Assembly (NCBI GenBank): GCA_022457155.1
Contig: JAJGOT010000010.1
Span: forward strand, 2,549,001 to 2,613,000
Length of the DNA stretch: 64,000 nt
DNA from: Cladopsammia gracilis
Lineage: Eukaryota; Cnidaria; Anthozoa; Scleractinia; Dendrophylliidae
Direction of reading: 5' to 3'
The translations under genes and the position numbers were made by a program. Below, piece by piece: positions 12,119 through 21,919 of this stretch. Every line of letters begins with the position of its first letter. The first letter of the stretch is position 1. The notes beneath the pieces are model-generated. The model was not told where the DNA came from and did no database searches. It saw only the letters and a program-made list of their open reading frames with translations.

Positions 12119-12424
12119 TTAACGAGATAAAAAGGCTGATCGTTGGGGCTCCCAAAATCCACGTGCATGTATATCGAGCCTTGCATCCTGCGATTTGTTA
12201 GATCCTCTTGTTAACTGCTCTCCTAACGTATCTTGGAGCACCGGTTCAATAGCGACGTCATAACATACCATATCCAGAAACTCCGCCTCAAGGTCTCTGA
12301 GCTCATTATGTCTCTGGATGACAAAACCGCCCTTCTTACAGATCATGGCGTGGTCGACGGTAAACGCTTCCCCGCATACACACGTTGATGGTATGTCGTT
12401 AATTGGCCAGTCATAGCGTAGCAA
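12119..12424 (-). pseudogene. Retroelement ORF C-terminal fragment (Cys-His, [14 protein letters not shown] type)
   Basis: The minus-strand frame reads [20 protein letters not shown] (a Cys-x-Cys...His...Cys cluster), then [18 protein letters not shown] and [15 protein letters not shown]. From memory this block is widespread in cnidarian transposon polyproteins, where it is followed by a nuclease-like FDVRV strand. Here the frame ends just after GFWEPQRSA, so that strand is missing. Truncated at both ends. The element class (DIRS-like or LINE) is not certain. Confidence 0.55.
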
Positions 12425-12504
12425 GATCCCATCGCGAAACTACCTTTTGTTAAGGTTGAACCCCAGCTCTTTGGGAGGAAGCACTGTGAGCCACATCGAC
12501 GATC

Positions 12505-12507
<3 letters not shown>

Positions 12508-12557
<50 letters not shown>

Positions 12558-12630
12558 TAGCATACAGATAGTTTTTACTGCTTATAATAATAAATAATAA
12601 TAAATAATAATATAATATAATATAATCACT
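12508..12630. repeat. (TAA)n microsatellite cluster
   Basis: Uninterrupted TAA triplets at 12508-12555, then imperfect TAATAA and ATAATATAAT runs to about 12630. Confidence 0.9.
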
Positions 12631-12886
12631 TTATTTAAGTGTCAAGGTATTTAGCGCGCGAGCACTAATTGGGGACACTAAATAAAGAAACAAATATTCA
12701 AATAGAACATAAAAAATCTCAACTGGCAGGAGGCAAACCAGTTGGCTATTTCACAAGCGTGAATAATAAATGTTGTCGAAGAAAACTACACTGATGATAG
12801 ACCGCGAGACGAGACCATGAAAAGGGTTCATGTGGTAAGCTAGCACTGTGCGTGCTAGCTTACACCTTACTTGTTGAAACCTAGTA

Positions 12887-13443
12887 CAGTCGAACCCCAC
12901 TATTTCGAACTCCCAGGGGAAATGAAAAAAAGGTCGAAACAGCGGGGTTTCGAAATAACCGGGGTAGCCTTAAACTCGTAAACAATGAATCATTTTTAAC
13001 GAAATACAGTTTGCAAAGAGACATTAATTAAATAACGATGATTATATGTCAGATAAATCAGCAGATGCTGTTGCTACGAATAATCTTTGAATGTTCTGTT
13101 GTTTTGTTATTGAATGCCTAATGTATGATCCGCAACAGCTGGAATTTCTTAGCGGTAATGGGACACTGCACCAACTACGTAATATGAGTTCAAATAAAAG
13201 GCAATAAGTTTCCAGCTGTGCTCTGATGTATTCTGTTCTTGACAATTTCGAAATAACGGGGTTGATTTTAGGTCCAGGGAAAGAAGGATCAGTTCGAAAT
13301 AGCGGGGAGTTCGAAATAGCCGAGTTCGAAATAGCTGATAGTAAATGACTGAAAACATAAGGGTAAATCCGAGGGAATTCGACCTGATTTCGAAATAACG
13401 GGGAATTTGAATTAACCGAGTTCGAAATAGCGGGGTTCGACTG
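12887..13443. mobile_element. Pogo/Tigger-like MITE
   Basis: It begins cagtcgaaccccactatttc and ends with the mirror ...gaaatagcggggttcgactg. The inner part repeats ttcgaaatagcggg and ttcgaaataacgggg many times. Left flank is TA (12885-12886); the right flank is AA, so the expected TA duplication has decayed. It sits just 75 bp upstream of gene A exon 13519-13755; gene B lacks it at the equivalent place. Confidence 0.7.
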
Positions 13444-13518
13444 AAAAATTCATTTCTGTCGACTAACGATACAAACCCCTTTCAGCTGTTGATAAGCACT
13501 TTGTTGTTCCATTGACAG

Positions 13519-13755
13519 GTTTTATCGGCAGCATTGAACGGATCTCTCAACTGCTCATGCAACCACCTGACTTCATTTGGAGGAAGTCTGTTAGTGAAAC
13601 CGAATCCTATCGACTTTGACCGGGTGTTGGTAGAGTTCAAAAGACTGGGTGATACTGGCAATGTAGAGGTTATTGTGACCGTGGCAGTTGTGATACTGTG
13701 TTATGTTATTGTGCTTGTTATCGTCCGAAAAGCGGATAAAGAAGACGACAGAAAT
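13519..13755 (+). CDS. Polycystin-1-like gene A, exon with GPS site and first membrane helix
   Basis: A 237-bp, phase-0 exon bounded by ...ttgacag and gtgagt. It encodes VLSAALNGSLNCSCNHLTSF, the C-terminal half of a GPS autoproteolysis motif (Cys12, Cys14, and His16-Leu17/Thr18 as the scissile site), the start of the tethered fragment, and one membrane helix (VEVIVTVAVVILCYVIVLVIV) ending in RKADKEDDRN. In polycystin-1 family proteins and adhesion GPCRs this site splits the ectodomain from the membrane part. The Trp and preceding GAIN strands must lie in an upstream exon that was not recognised. Gene B has the same exon at 59363-59599 with identical length and phase. Predicted product: large plasma-membrane or ciliary receptor-channel subunit; ligand unknown. 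Confidence 0.88.
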
Positions 13756-14622
13756 GTGAGTATTGATTTAACTTGTTGAGGGCACAGGGGGACAAACCCA
13801 GAAAAAAAGGGTGAGAGCCGGCAGAAAACTAGACTGTTACCAGCACCCCTGAAGATATATCTACGGGCTTGGTCTGAAGCGGTCCGTACTGCGTATAATA
13901 ATTTAGTCTTCTGTATTTGAGAGACTAACAATTAATTGGAAGCGGAAACTCATAACAGAAGTTTGTCGGTAAAACAAACATGGCTTCCAAACATAATCTG
14001 CGATAACAACGACTCTTAACAAAAAGGCTGGGGTGGGTCTGGGGACCAGACTAAGAGAATAACAGTATTTGGGAGAGGATTAAAGGAAAAAATAGGAAGA
14101 AATTTCGCAATACTGCGTAATATGTTTTCAATATGGTGTCACATAACTGAGTTCGAGTGCCGTACTGTAAATTACGGCCCGCGTTTTCCCCTTCGATTTA
14201 TGGCTAGCCTGCGTGGCAGGCGTAAACGGGGAGGGGGGAGGAGGCGCGAAAAAGGAGAGAAGGGAAGGAACGCCTGCTATAAGAACCGGGCTATTCACAT
14301 TACGCCCACCGATTTCCTTGTAATCTAATTACACCAACTGGTTGTTGGGACTGCTCCGCAACTTCTCTTGATATCCATGGTCCCCGTAACGGAAAATGGC
14401 CGATTTCATAACTGAACTATTAGGAAAAAGGAGAAACAAGACATCGGCCAGCTCAGACGATTCAGCCTCCCCACCTGACAACAAAAATCTCGAAAAACCG
14501 ACTCGAACGACACAGAAATAGCTGAAGAAGGCGAAGTCTTGACTTGGCAGGAAAGCTGGAAGAAATCCTTGAGCGTTTAAAAAAAGCTCGACGTGATAGA
14601 ATCATCCGTTAAAAGCATCTTC

Positions 14623-14998
14623 CAACGGTAGCCTCATTCAAAATAACGAATGTTGATTGGTTTATTTACTGACATGGGTCAAACGTTCACAGGCGAAATA
14701 CGCAACCGTTGGCCGCTGTTGGTTTCAGAGAATTCAGTCGAATGGAATTCGTAGGAAATTTTCTTCACTTTTTGGTGAAAATTTCTCTTTCAGTACCAGC
14801 ACACTTGCATTGTTGAGAATTCTTCTTCGGAGTTTTATAAATGCAGAGCTTCTTTACGTCAACTCAGTGGTGAATTTTTGTGGAGCGAACAGAAATAGGT
14901 ATTGTTTGTGTCAAGCCGCCAACTGTTGGCACGTGAACATTCGCCTGATGTGAATAACAAACCAATCAGCATTCGTTAATCCAATGAGGCTACCGTTG
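14623..14998. mobile_element. MITE with caacggtagcctcatt ends
   Basis: Left end caacggtagcctcatt from 14623; right end is the mirror aatgaggctaccgttg ending at 14998. Inner parts (acgaatgttgattggttt) are also mirrored for about 50 bp. The single frame inside (14657-14953) is not conserved with anything recognised. No clear target duplication. Confidence 0.65.
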
Positions 14999-15224
14999 AA
15001 AGATTCCAAAACTAAATTTAAAACCTGAATTTTATATGTATTTTTATTTCAATAATGCAATCCGTTCTCGATTAATGAAAGGCATTCCCAAATAATAAGC
15101 GCAGCGCGCTAAGTCGTTGCCGTCACCGAAAAGCCAAGGTAAATCAAATTTACAAGTTGGTATAAGTGCTTCGTGTAACCGCGGCTTATATAGCCACGGA
15201 CGTTTTTGGGAAATTTAGCTCCAT

Positions 15225-15738
15225 TATGCCAAGCCGAATGTAGCAATATTTAATATTGTTATATTCATTTAATTTAATCCTTATATTTCTCCTTCATTTT
15301 AAATTCCTTCAATTTAATCCTTATTTTTTTATTCAATATTTTTATATTCATTCAATTTAATCCTTATTTATTTATTCAATATTTTTATATTCATTCAATT
15401 TAATCCTTATTTATTCATTCAATATTTTTATATTGATTCAATTTAATCCTTATTTATTCATTCAATATTTTTATATTCATTCAATTTAATCCGTTAACAT
15501 TCTTTCAATTCGATTATTCATATTTATTCAATTTAATCCTTCCAAGTGTTCAATCCTACTTTAATTTTATTTAATTCAATCCGTCCATATTGCTTCATTC
15601 CTTATGTAATTTCATTCAGTTCAATCCGTCATATTTATTCAATCCTGCCTTGGAAATTCATTCAATATTGGCGCTCATTCATTCAATCTTAGGGACTGGG
15701 TCGAAGATGCGCGGGGTCGCGGGGTACTGGTACTCCTT
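15225..15738 (+). repeat. Left terminal inverted repeat with subterminal tandem units
   Basis: Outer part tatgccaagccgaatgtagc to about 15300, then four to five tandem units of about 45-50 bp (ttcaatttaatccttattta with ttcaatatttttatattca) between about 15310 and 15500, then an inner part ending gggactgggtcgaagatgcg and ggggtactggtac. The right arm (19716-20090) mirrors outer and inner parts but holds fewer tandem units, so the two arms differ in length. Confidence 0.85.
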
Positions 15739-15744
15739 GTAAAG

Positions 15745-16961
15745 ATGGCGGATTCTGAAGGCTTTTTTGAAGTGGACTAAGATTCCGAGATTAAGAGCTT
15801 CTTTGAGCATGCAATAAATAGGACCGAGGAAATGATCAGCCAAAACTTAACTGTTAGCAGCGAACGGTATACATCCGAGATTTTAACCCATGTAGATCTC
15901 TTGGAAAGGACGGTAAGATTGCCAGGGCAGTTGGCGACGGTAGTTACCGACGAAACTGATTTGAAACTGTTGGACGATCTTAAACTGGTGTTTTCCGAAT
16001 TACTTGAAAAATTTCTTCAACACTTTGGAAATTTTACATCAAGAACATCTCAAGTTACGTGTGTCCCTTGTTCAACGATTATGAGTGGAGGCCCAGGCAG
16101 ACCGGCGGTACACATTCCGGCTGAAGTACTTGAGGATTTAAGAGGGTTAAGTTTCACCTGGGGAAAGATTGCTAGTATGTTCAGAGTGTCTCGCTGGACA
16201 GTTATGCGCCGAGTTCGTTTATATGGACTGGAACATTTATCTCGCTTCAGTAGTATCACGGATGAACAAGTAGATAATATTATTCTTGACTTCATTTCTT
16301 GCCATGGGTCAACCACGGGCGAACCATATCTACGGGGATACTTCAAAACACTGGGGTACACTGTACAAAGAAGGCGGATAAGAGAAAGCCTAAACAGGGT
16401 AGATCCAAGGAACACAGCTTTGAGGTGGGGTGCTTTAGTTTCGCGCAGAGTGTACTTTGTCCCATGGCCGAACTCGTTGTGGCATTTGGATGGCCACCAC
16501 TCGTTGATTCGCTGGGGATTTGTCATCCACGGATGCATCGATGGGTATTCAAGGAGAATCATTTTCTTACATTGTAGTACAAATAATCTTGCCTCAACAG
16601 TTCTTCATCTCTTTGAAAGTGCTATAGAACGAGATGGTGGACTGTGGCCTTCACGAATTAGGGTAGACTATGGTGCAGAGAATACTGCAGTGTGTGATGC
16701 AATGGTTGCAGTTCGTGGGGAGGGGCGGGGCAGTTTTATTGCTGGTTCATCAACAAGAAACCAGAGAATCGAGAGACTTTGGAGAGTTGTTTTCAGATGT
16801 ATCTGCCATGTATTTTACTACACATTCTATGCAATGGAACAAACTGGGCTGTTAGATGTTGAAAACCCCATCCATATGTTTACCTTACAGCACGTCTATT
16901 TAGAAAGGAACAGTGCCTTATCTGAATGGATGATCTGTTTCGGGTCTTTCTGCATGCACCG
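15745..16961 (+). pseudogene. IS3EU-like DDE transposase, exon 1 (early in-frame stop)
   Basis: The natural start appears to be ATG 15745 (MADSEGFFEVD), followed by an in-frame TAA at 15778-15780 and continuing DSEIKSFFEHAINRTEEM into the long open part from Met 15832. Numbered from that Met: a helix-turn-helix-like region at about 100-135 (LSFTWGKIASMFRVSRWTVM), then an integrase core with D220 (LWHLDGHHSL), D279 (IRVDYGAENT) and E314 (NQRIERLWR), a D-58-D-34-E spacing close to the D,D-35-E of IS3 transposases and retroviral-type integrases. The stop after FCMHRYP is avoided by a GT-AG intron, 16962-17089, that joins CG|A. Role: cut-and-paste or copy-out transposition in the nucleus. The early stop makes this copy suspect. 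Confidence 0.8.
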
Positions 16962-17089
16962 GTATCCATGAACCACTCATTGTCTTCTATTGTTTGTGAG
17001 GTATTGTATTTTTGGTCTTGTTTTGCATTTGTATTATTGTCGTTCTTTGTTCCTTTTGTTTTACGTAATATGTGCTCCGGTACATGCAG

Positions 17090-17435
17090 AATCTACCTCT
17101 GTTTCAATGATCACCCAGTTCAAACTGAACATAATTGGTCCCCAAATCAGATGTGGTTGAATGGGATGATGAATCCATGTAATCCACTTGCTAATGGTGA
17201 CATTGATGATGATCCTGAAGACATAATGTTTTATGGTGAAGATCCTCAAGGGCAGGCACCTTTTGATGGATCAGACAACAATGTTGAAGTGTTTCCTGCT
17301 CAGGTATCAAATATCAACACTGATGACCTGACAACCTATTTGTCAAATACTGTTGATCCATTACAAGAATCTACTAGTTTTGGTGTAGACATTTTTGCGA
17401 GAGCTCTAGGAATTGTAGTGCAAAGATTAGAGTAA
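17090..17435 (+). pseudogene. IS3EU-like DDE transposase, exon 2
   Basis: After AG 17088-17089 the frame continues CFNDHPVQTEHNWSPNQMWL, the usual integrase C-terminal 'N-HP-xTE-x-SPxQLW' segment, then an acidic tail (GDIDDDPEDIMFYGEDP) ending at TAA 17433-17435. Joined to exon 1 from Met 15832 it gives about 491 residues. The predicted junction leaves extra residues before CFNDHP compared with the typical family, so the exact donor may differ. The acidic C-terminus is unlike bacterial IS3 proteins and may serve protein contacts. Confidence 0.65.
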
Positions 17436-18422
17436 CAAAACTTGAAGCAGTAAATCCATTAGCCTGCAGTGCTCAGTGGCATTTTTTGGTGGCCAAGTGT
17501 TGAATCTTAAATTTTCTTATTGTTTAGCTGCCATTTCGGTTTTGCAATATTAACATTGGGGGCTGGGAGGAGGGAAGGAGGATTCTTCCTCTCGCCCTCT
17601 TTCACCTTTGGGCCTGATTCCCACACGTTTTTTGACTCATTAAAAGCCCCTGGTTTAACTCAGCACTCGCCTCGTTCACCCACAAAATATGCCTGCTTTG
17701 CAAGCTGTTAATCCATAGCATGTGTACGAAATGTATTGCATGTCCAGTCCTTTCTAAATGGTTGGGCATAGTGGGGTAAATGGGTATAGTGAGAACTAAT
17801 TAGCAACTAATCAACTGCACACAGCAACATTCCTGGCTGTATACACATTTTCAAAGGGTGGCGTGTCACCTTTGTACTTCTTGATTATTAGCATTCATCA
17901 GAACAATAATAGCAGTTTCAAATGAAAGACTCAAACCAAAAAGTTTTTGTTTTTTTCAACTGTTATAAATTTTCATGAGAAATATAGGTAAGGACCATGT
18001 TAACAATGTATATTATTTTACTAATTTGCAAACATAACATAACATGACAATAGTTATAACATCAACTCCTTTAAAACCTAAATACTGTTGTCAAATCTTA
18101 GTTTACACTTCAAATGAAATGAAACTGCAAACAAGTAGGCAATAAACATTAAACTCAACCTGCTGCAAGGTACAGCTACAGTTTTACAGTCTTATTTTAA
18201 AAACTCTTGTGTTATATCATAATACCAATTCAGTATTTTATCAAATTGAACTTCGCTCTCCTTAAACAAAAGTTTCATTGAACATGCTCTGTTACTGAAA
18301 AATGTTAAAGCAAAATGGTATAACACAACAAGAAACATTTAAGGTGTTGAAGTCAGACTACACAGTCCACATAACATGCTGAGTCATATTACAGTGTATA
18401 CACTTTAATGTTCTGGATTACA
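17436..18422. other. Non-coding interval between the convergent transposon genes
   Basis: AT-rich, with no long frame on either strand. It probably holds the 3' untranslated regions and poly(A) sites of both transposon genes. If the second gene once had a full HECT domain, the deleted DNA is not here either. Confidence 0.6.
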
Positions 18423-19649
18423 TTACACCAAAATACGAATTTTTGAAAGCATAGTCGTACAAAGTGAATAACTGCTCATCAGATGGCAATGGTAAAGCAA
18501 AAGTTTTCTTGGGCCTCCACTGTCTTGTGCCTGTTCACCATAAAACTCCACTTGGAAAGTAATTCTGGGATCCTCCACTGATCTTAGTTCTTCAAACGTT
18601 GTTTCCAAGATATTGTCACGGTCAACAGTAATGAAATTAGTGTCTCCTATAAGTATTGATGCATCATTTGTAACATCCAAGGGCCGACCCCTTAAGATTT
18701 TGCTCTGCAAATACCTCAGCATTTCAGATGGCTCTACTATGCTGGATGGAAATTCTTGTATAATTTTGTTATAGAACTCATTTCCTCTATCCTCGTTTCG
18801 GTGTGTGGATTCATCTCTTTCGCGTGTGATGGTACTGGGGGATCCATCTCTTTGATGTGATATGGTATTGGGCCATGGGGGGGATCCATCTCTTTGAAGT
18901 GTGATGGTACTGCTGGATTCACCTGTTTGATGTGTTATGGTACTGGTGGATCCATTTGTTGACCCCTGATCTGGCCGGTGAAAACAGGACTGGTCTAGAC
19001 CGCAATCTGAATAACTTTCCTCTCCTTCTTTTAATACAAAACTGAAAGCTTCTTTCATACGTAAGTAAAGAAGCCCTTGTCCGGCCAGTTTTTTAACTAC
19101 ACTATAATTGTACTCTGTATTTTCTCCTACTCTAAGAACTGAAATTCTCTTCTGTGTTACTTTAACAAACTCAAAGTCATTTGGCCCAAGCAGATTATAT
19201 TGAGCTTTAAGAGATGACACGATCTTTTGACGGACACTCGACTCGTCATCGTCTTCATTTAACACGACCATACCTCTTTCGATGATGTTTTCCTTCTTTA
19301 AAGTTTCAACTTCATCTTCGTCATCATTCTCTTCGGAATTTGTTGGCCTGAGCAGAGCAAATTCAAATGGCTTTTTCTCCAAAGATTTGGATTTCTTTTC
19401 TTTTTTGTTGTTCGTGGTCGAGGTTGCCGCTCTCAAACGTTCGTTTCTGTTCAGCCTTCCGTAAAGTCCCGTGTTGGCGCTTGTTTGCATCATTGACCTC
19501 GCACGCACGAGGGTCTCAGCGATCGAACCTGCATTTGTGCTTCTATTTGAAGCACTTGTACTGCTAGTCGAACTACTTTGAACACTGAACAACATATCAG
19601 AAGCCTCCTTAAGAAGACCAGCGGCTTGTTTTAACTTATCTTCATCCAT
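18388..19649 (-). pseudogene. Transposon-encoded Ser-rich protein with internally deleted HECT (E3 ligase-like) domain
   Basis: Start ATG 19649 (MDEDKLKQAAGLLKEASDML), then a Ser/Thr-rich stretch, YGRLNRNERLRAAT, a basic KKEKKSKSLEKK patch, and acidic EENDDEDEVE. A tandem stretch (about 18790-18960) repeats HQTGESSSTITLQRDGSPP-like units. Toward the C-terminus come ILRGRPLDVTNDASIL, NFITVDRDNILETTFEELRS and FQVEFYGEQAQDSGGPRK, which is the entry of a HECT domain. The frame then reads 26 unrelated residues and stops at 18423. In the adjacent frame the same DNA reads KTFALPLPSDEQLFTLYDYA and FKNSYFGVM-stop (18388), which looks like the last residues of a HECT C-lobe. So the start and end of HECT survive, fused out of frame, and the catalytic Cys region is gone. 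Confidence 0.65.
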
Positions 19650-19715
19650 AACTTTGGAGTTTCGGACCGAGAACCAAGATGGCGGCTTCCAAAACGCGGG
19701 AAAGTATTGTTATTA

Positions 19716-20090
19716 TGTACCAGTACCCCGCGCATTTTATCTCTCGACCCAGTCCCTGAGATTGAATGAATGAGCGCCGATATTGAATGAATTTCCAAGG
19801 CAGGATTGAATATGACGGATTGAACTGAATGAAATTGCATAAGGAATGAATCAATATGGACGGATTGAATTAAATAAAATTAAAGTAGAATTGAACACAT
19901 GGAAGGATTAAATTGAATAAATATGAATAATCGAATTGAAAGAATGTTAAGGGATTAAATTGAATTAATATAAAAATATTGAAAAAATAAATAAGGATTA
20001 AATTGAATGAATTTAAAATGAAGGAGAAATATAAGGATTGAATTAAATGAATATAACAATATTAAATATTGCTACATTCGGCTTGGCATA
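19716..20090 (-). repeat. Right terminal inverted repeat of the IS3EU-like element
   Basis: Mirror of 15225-15738: inner end ggtaccccgcg-type sequence near 19720-19760, gggactgggtcg word inverted at about 19745-19760, Ttaa-rich subterminal units, and outer end gctacattcggcttggcata ending at 20090. Confidence 0.85.
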
Positions 20091-20096
20091 CTCCAT

Positions 20097-20668
20097 GGCT
20101 AAGCGAGAGGTACCTGGCTGCTAACTTAGATCTTTTGCATCAAATGGATCAGAACTTCGTTCAGGAGCATACTATTTTATCCTGATTTGACTGATTCGGT
20201 TACAGGCATAACTCAAAGCCCTCACTGAAAGGCTAATTCAGTCATATACGAGTTGTAGACAATAGAGTTTGGCAAAAGAAAATACTCTAAAAGAACAGTT
20301 CTATCATGCATGGACCTCTTCCAATGAAAATTATTAGTTCGGTGTCATACTGCGTGGTGTGGCCTGGTTATTTTAAGACTCTTTTAACGCCGAGGAAAAG
20401 GCCGATACCAAATTATCCAGTTTGAATGAGGCCATGGATAATTTTAGAGTTGGCGGGTTTATTGATTTTCACAGCCTCTCACACAACATGCGATTTCCCT
20501 TCACTGTTCAAGCAAAATACCTCCAACAATAATGAGAGCTATATGATATCTGATCTCTGTGGAATAATAACTGTGCGGTCATGGATAACCTTCACTCACA
20601 ATGACAGAAACCGGGATGCCGGCCATTACAGTGTAAATTAATACTTACATGTTACTTTTATTTCCTAG
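20097..20668 (+). other. Distal part of gene A intron 1
   Basis: A 71-codon frame at 20426-20641 begins with a signal-peptide-like segment (MRPWIILELAGLLIFTASHT) but has no conserved follow-up and lies wholly in the intron. Nothing else is recognised. Confidence 0.4.
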
Positions 20669-21919
20669 AATTGTTCCCCAGTTGATCTACCAACAGCAGA
20701 ACACAACGTGCACGAATATGAAATAATCATCACGACGGGTGTCTGGAGAAACTCCGGAACAACAGCTAACGTTGCCATTGAGATCTACGGCGCTGAAGAA
20801 AGCACTGGAATTATCCAACTTGGTCGCGTGGAACCTGGGGCAGAAGAAACTCTTTTCTCTCGAGGAAATACAGACATTTTTGTTCTGAAAGGTGATAAAT
20901 CGCTTGGTGCTATTCAAGGAGTGCGGATTGGGCACGACAACTACGGAAACAGTCCTTCTTGGTTTCTGGAAGAAATTGTTGTTCTTGACAAACAAGCGAA
21001 TCGTTCCTGGACATTTACGAATAGTCAGTGGCTAGCCCTTGAGCGAGGAGATGGTAGAATAGAGCGACTGTTGGTGATGGGACATAATGAAATACATTTC
21101 GGCAGCGAAGTTGTAAAAAGGTGGTGGAAAGGAATCACAGAGATGCACATTTGGGTCTCAGTTTTAGCAAAACCAAGGAGAAACCGCTTTACACGAGTGC
21201 AGCGGGCGACCTGTTGCCTTTCCGTGCTGTTAACAGCTATGCTCTCCAACGCTATGTTTTATAAGCTAGACGGAAAATCCGAACACGTCATTCAGATCGG
21301 GACGTTGAAATTTTCATGGAGACAAGTGGTTATTGGTATCGAAAGCGCAATTATTGTCGCTCCGGTCAATATTCTGATAGCATTGTTGTTTCGAAAAGGA
21401 GCTAAAAACGCCGAAAATAACTTCTATTGTTTTTCCAAGGCAAAGTGGCTCACTTACCTCGCCTGGTTTTTGTCATTTTGTTCATGTGCTGTTTCAGCGA
21501 TCTTCACAATATTTTACAGCTTGGTCTGGGGAAAGGAAATTAGTGAACAGTGGCTGTCTTCCATGTGTATATCTTTTACCCAGGATGTGGCAATTACTGA
21601 GCCAGTCAAAGTGTTTTTCACAGCGATATTTCTGGCAGCCATTATCAGAAGAAAAAAAAGCAGACAAGTGGACTACGAGTATTTGGAAGAGGCTAAAACG
21701 ACCTCTGGTAAAGGACGATTATGGGCAATGAAGCTGTCTGATGTCGAGGAGATGAGAAAACGCCAGGCAAAAAAACAGAACGTTTCTCGGTTTTTCGTTG
21801 AACTCTTTGCCTACCTTATCTTCGTTTTCTTGTTGATGGTGGTGTGTTATGGTGATAGAAACGACCACAGATACATGATGACAAAATCAATCAGAGATGG
21901 GCTGCCGGATTTTAAAACG
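20669..21919 (+). CDS. Polycystin-1-like gene A, exon with PLAT domain and membrane helices 2-6
   Basis: A 1251-bp phase-0 exon (tttcctag / gtaagt). It starts NCSPVDLPTAEHNVHEYEII, continuing the linker from the GPS exon. A PLAT/LH2 beta-sandwich follows (about residues 14-125: EIIITTGVWRNSGTTANVAI, GDKSLGAIQGVRIGHDNYGN, SWFLEEIVVLDKQ, WLALERGDGRIER). It is a cytoplasmic lipid- and protein-binding module that sits between helices 1 and 2 in polycystin-1 proteins. Then hydrophobic segments: ATCCLSVLLTAMLSNAM, VVIGIESAIIVAPVNILIAL, LAWFLSFCSCAVSAIFTIFY, VKVFFTAIFLAAII and FVELFAYLIFVFLLMVVCYG, with a basic loop (MRKRQAKKQN). Ends DGLPDFKT, which joins directly to the next exon. The frame is fully open. 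Gene B has 1248 bp at 56741-57988. Confidence 0.9.

Larger units (their letters stand above)
15219..20096. mobile_element. IS3EU-like DNA transposon, complete, with DDE transposase and HECT-like second gene
   Basis: Element 15225-20090 (4866 bp) is flanked by a perfect 6-bp direct repeat CTCCAT (15219-15224 and 20091-20096). Ends are perfect inverted repeats starting TATGCCAAGCCGAATGTAGC. Two genes converge inside: an integrase-fold DDE transposase (+) and a Ser-rich protein with HECT-domain ends (-). From memory, the eukaryotic IS3EU superfamily is described with 6-bp duplications, TAY termini and an IS3/integrase-type transposase, which fits all three observations. This copy is probably dead: an early stop precedes the transposase and the second gene has lost the HECT core. 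It lies in intron 1 of gene A, and gene B has no copy, so it inserted after the duplication or was lost from B. Confidence 0.8.
13756..20668 (+). other. Gene A intron 1 (about 6.9 kb), enlarged by transposons
   Basis: GT at 13756 and AG at 20667-20668, phase 0. The equivalent gene B intron is only about 1.4 kb. Most of the excess is the IS3-like element (15225-20090) and a MITE (14623-14998). A piece at 14190-14300 (agcctgcgtggcaggcg, then G-rich) resembles another common interspersed repeat. A short frame near 14397 (MADFITELLGKRRN...) resembles a retroelement ORF1 start but ends quickly. Confidence 0.85.

Noticed and set aside
16050..16577. Frames opposite and offset to the transposase
   Set aside because: Shadows of the DDE transposase; the plus frame from 15832 carries the DDE residues and conserved blocks.
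20426..20641. Short secreted peptide with signal-like N-terminus
   Set aside because: Single short frame within an intron, no counterpart in gene B, no Kozak or splice support.
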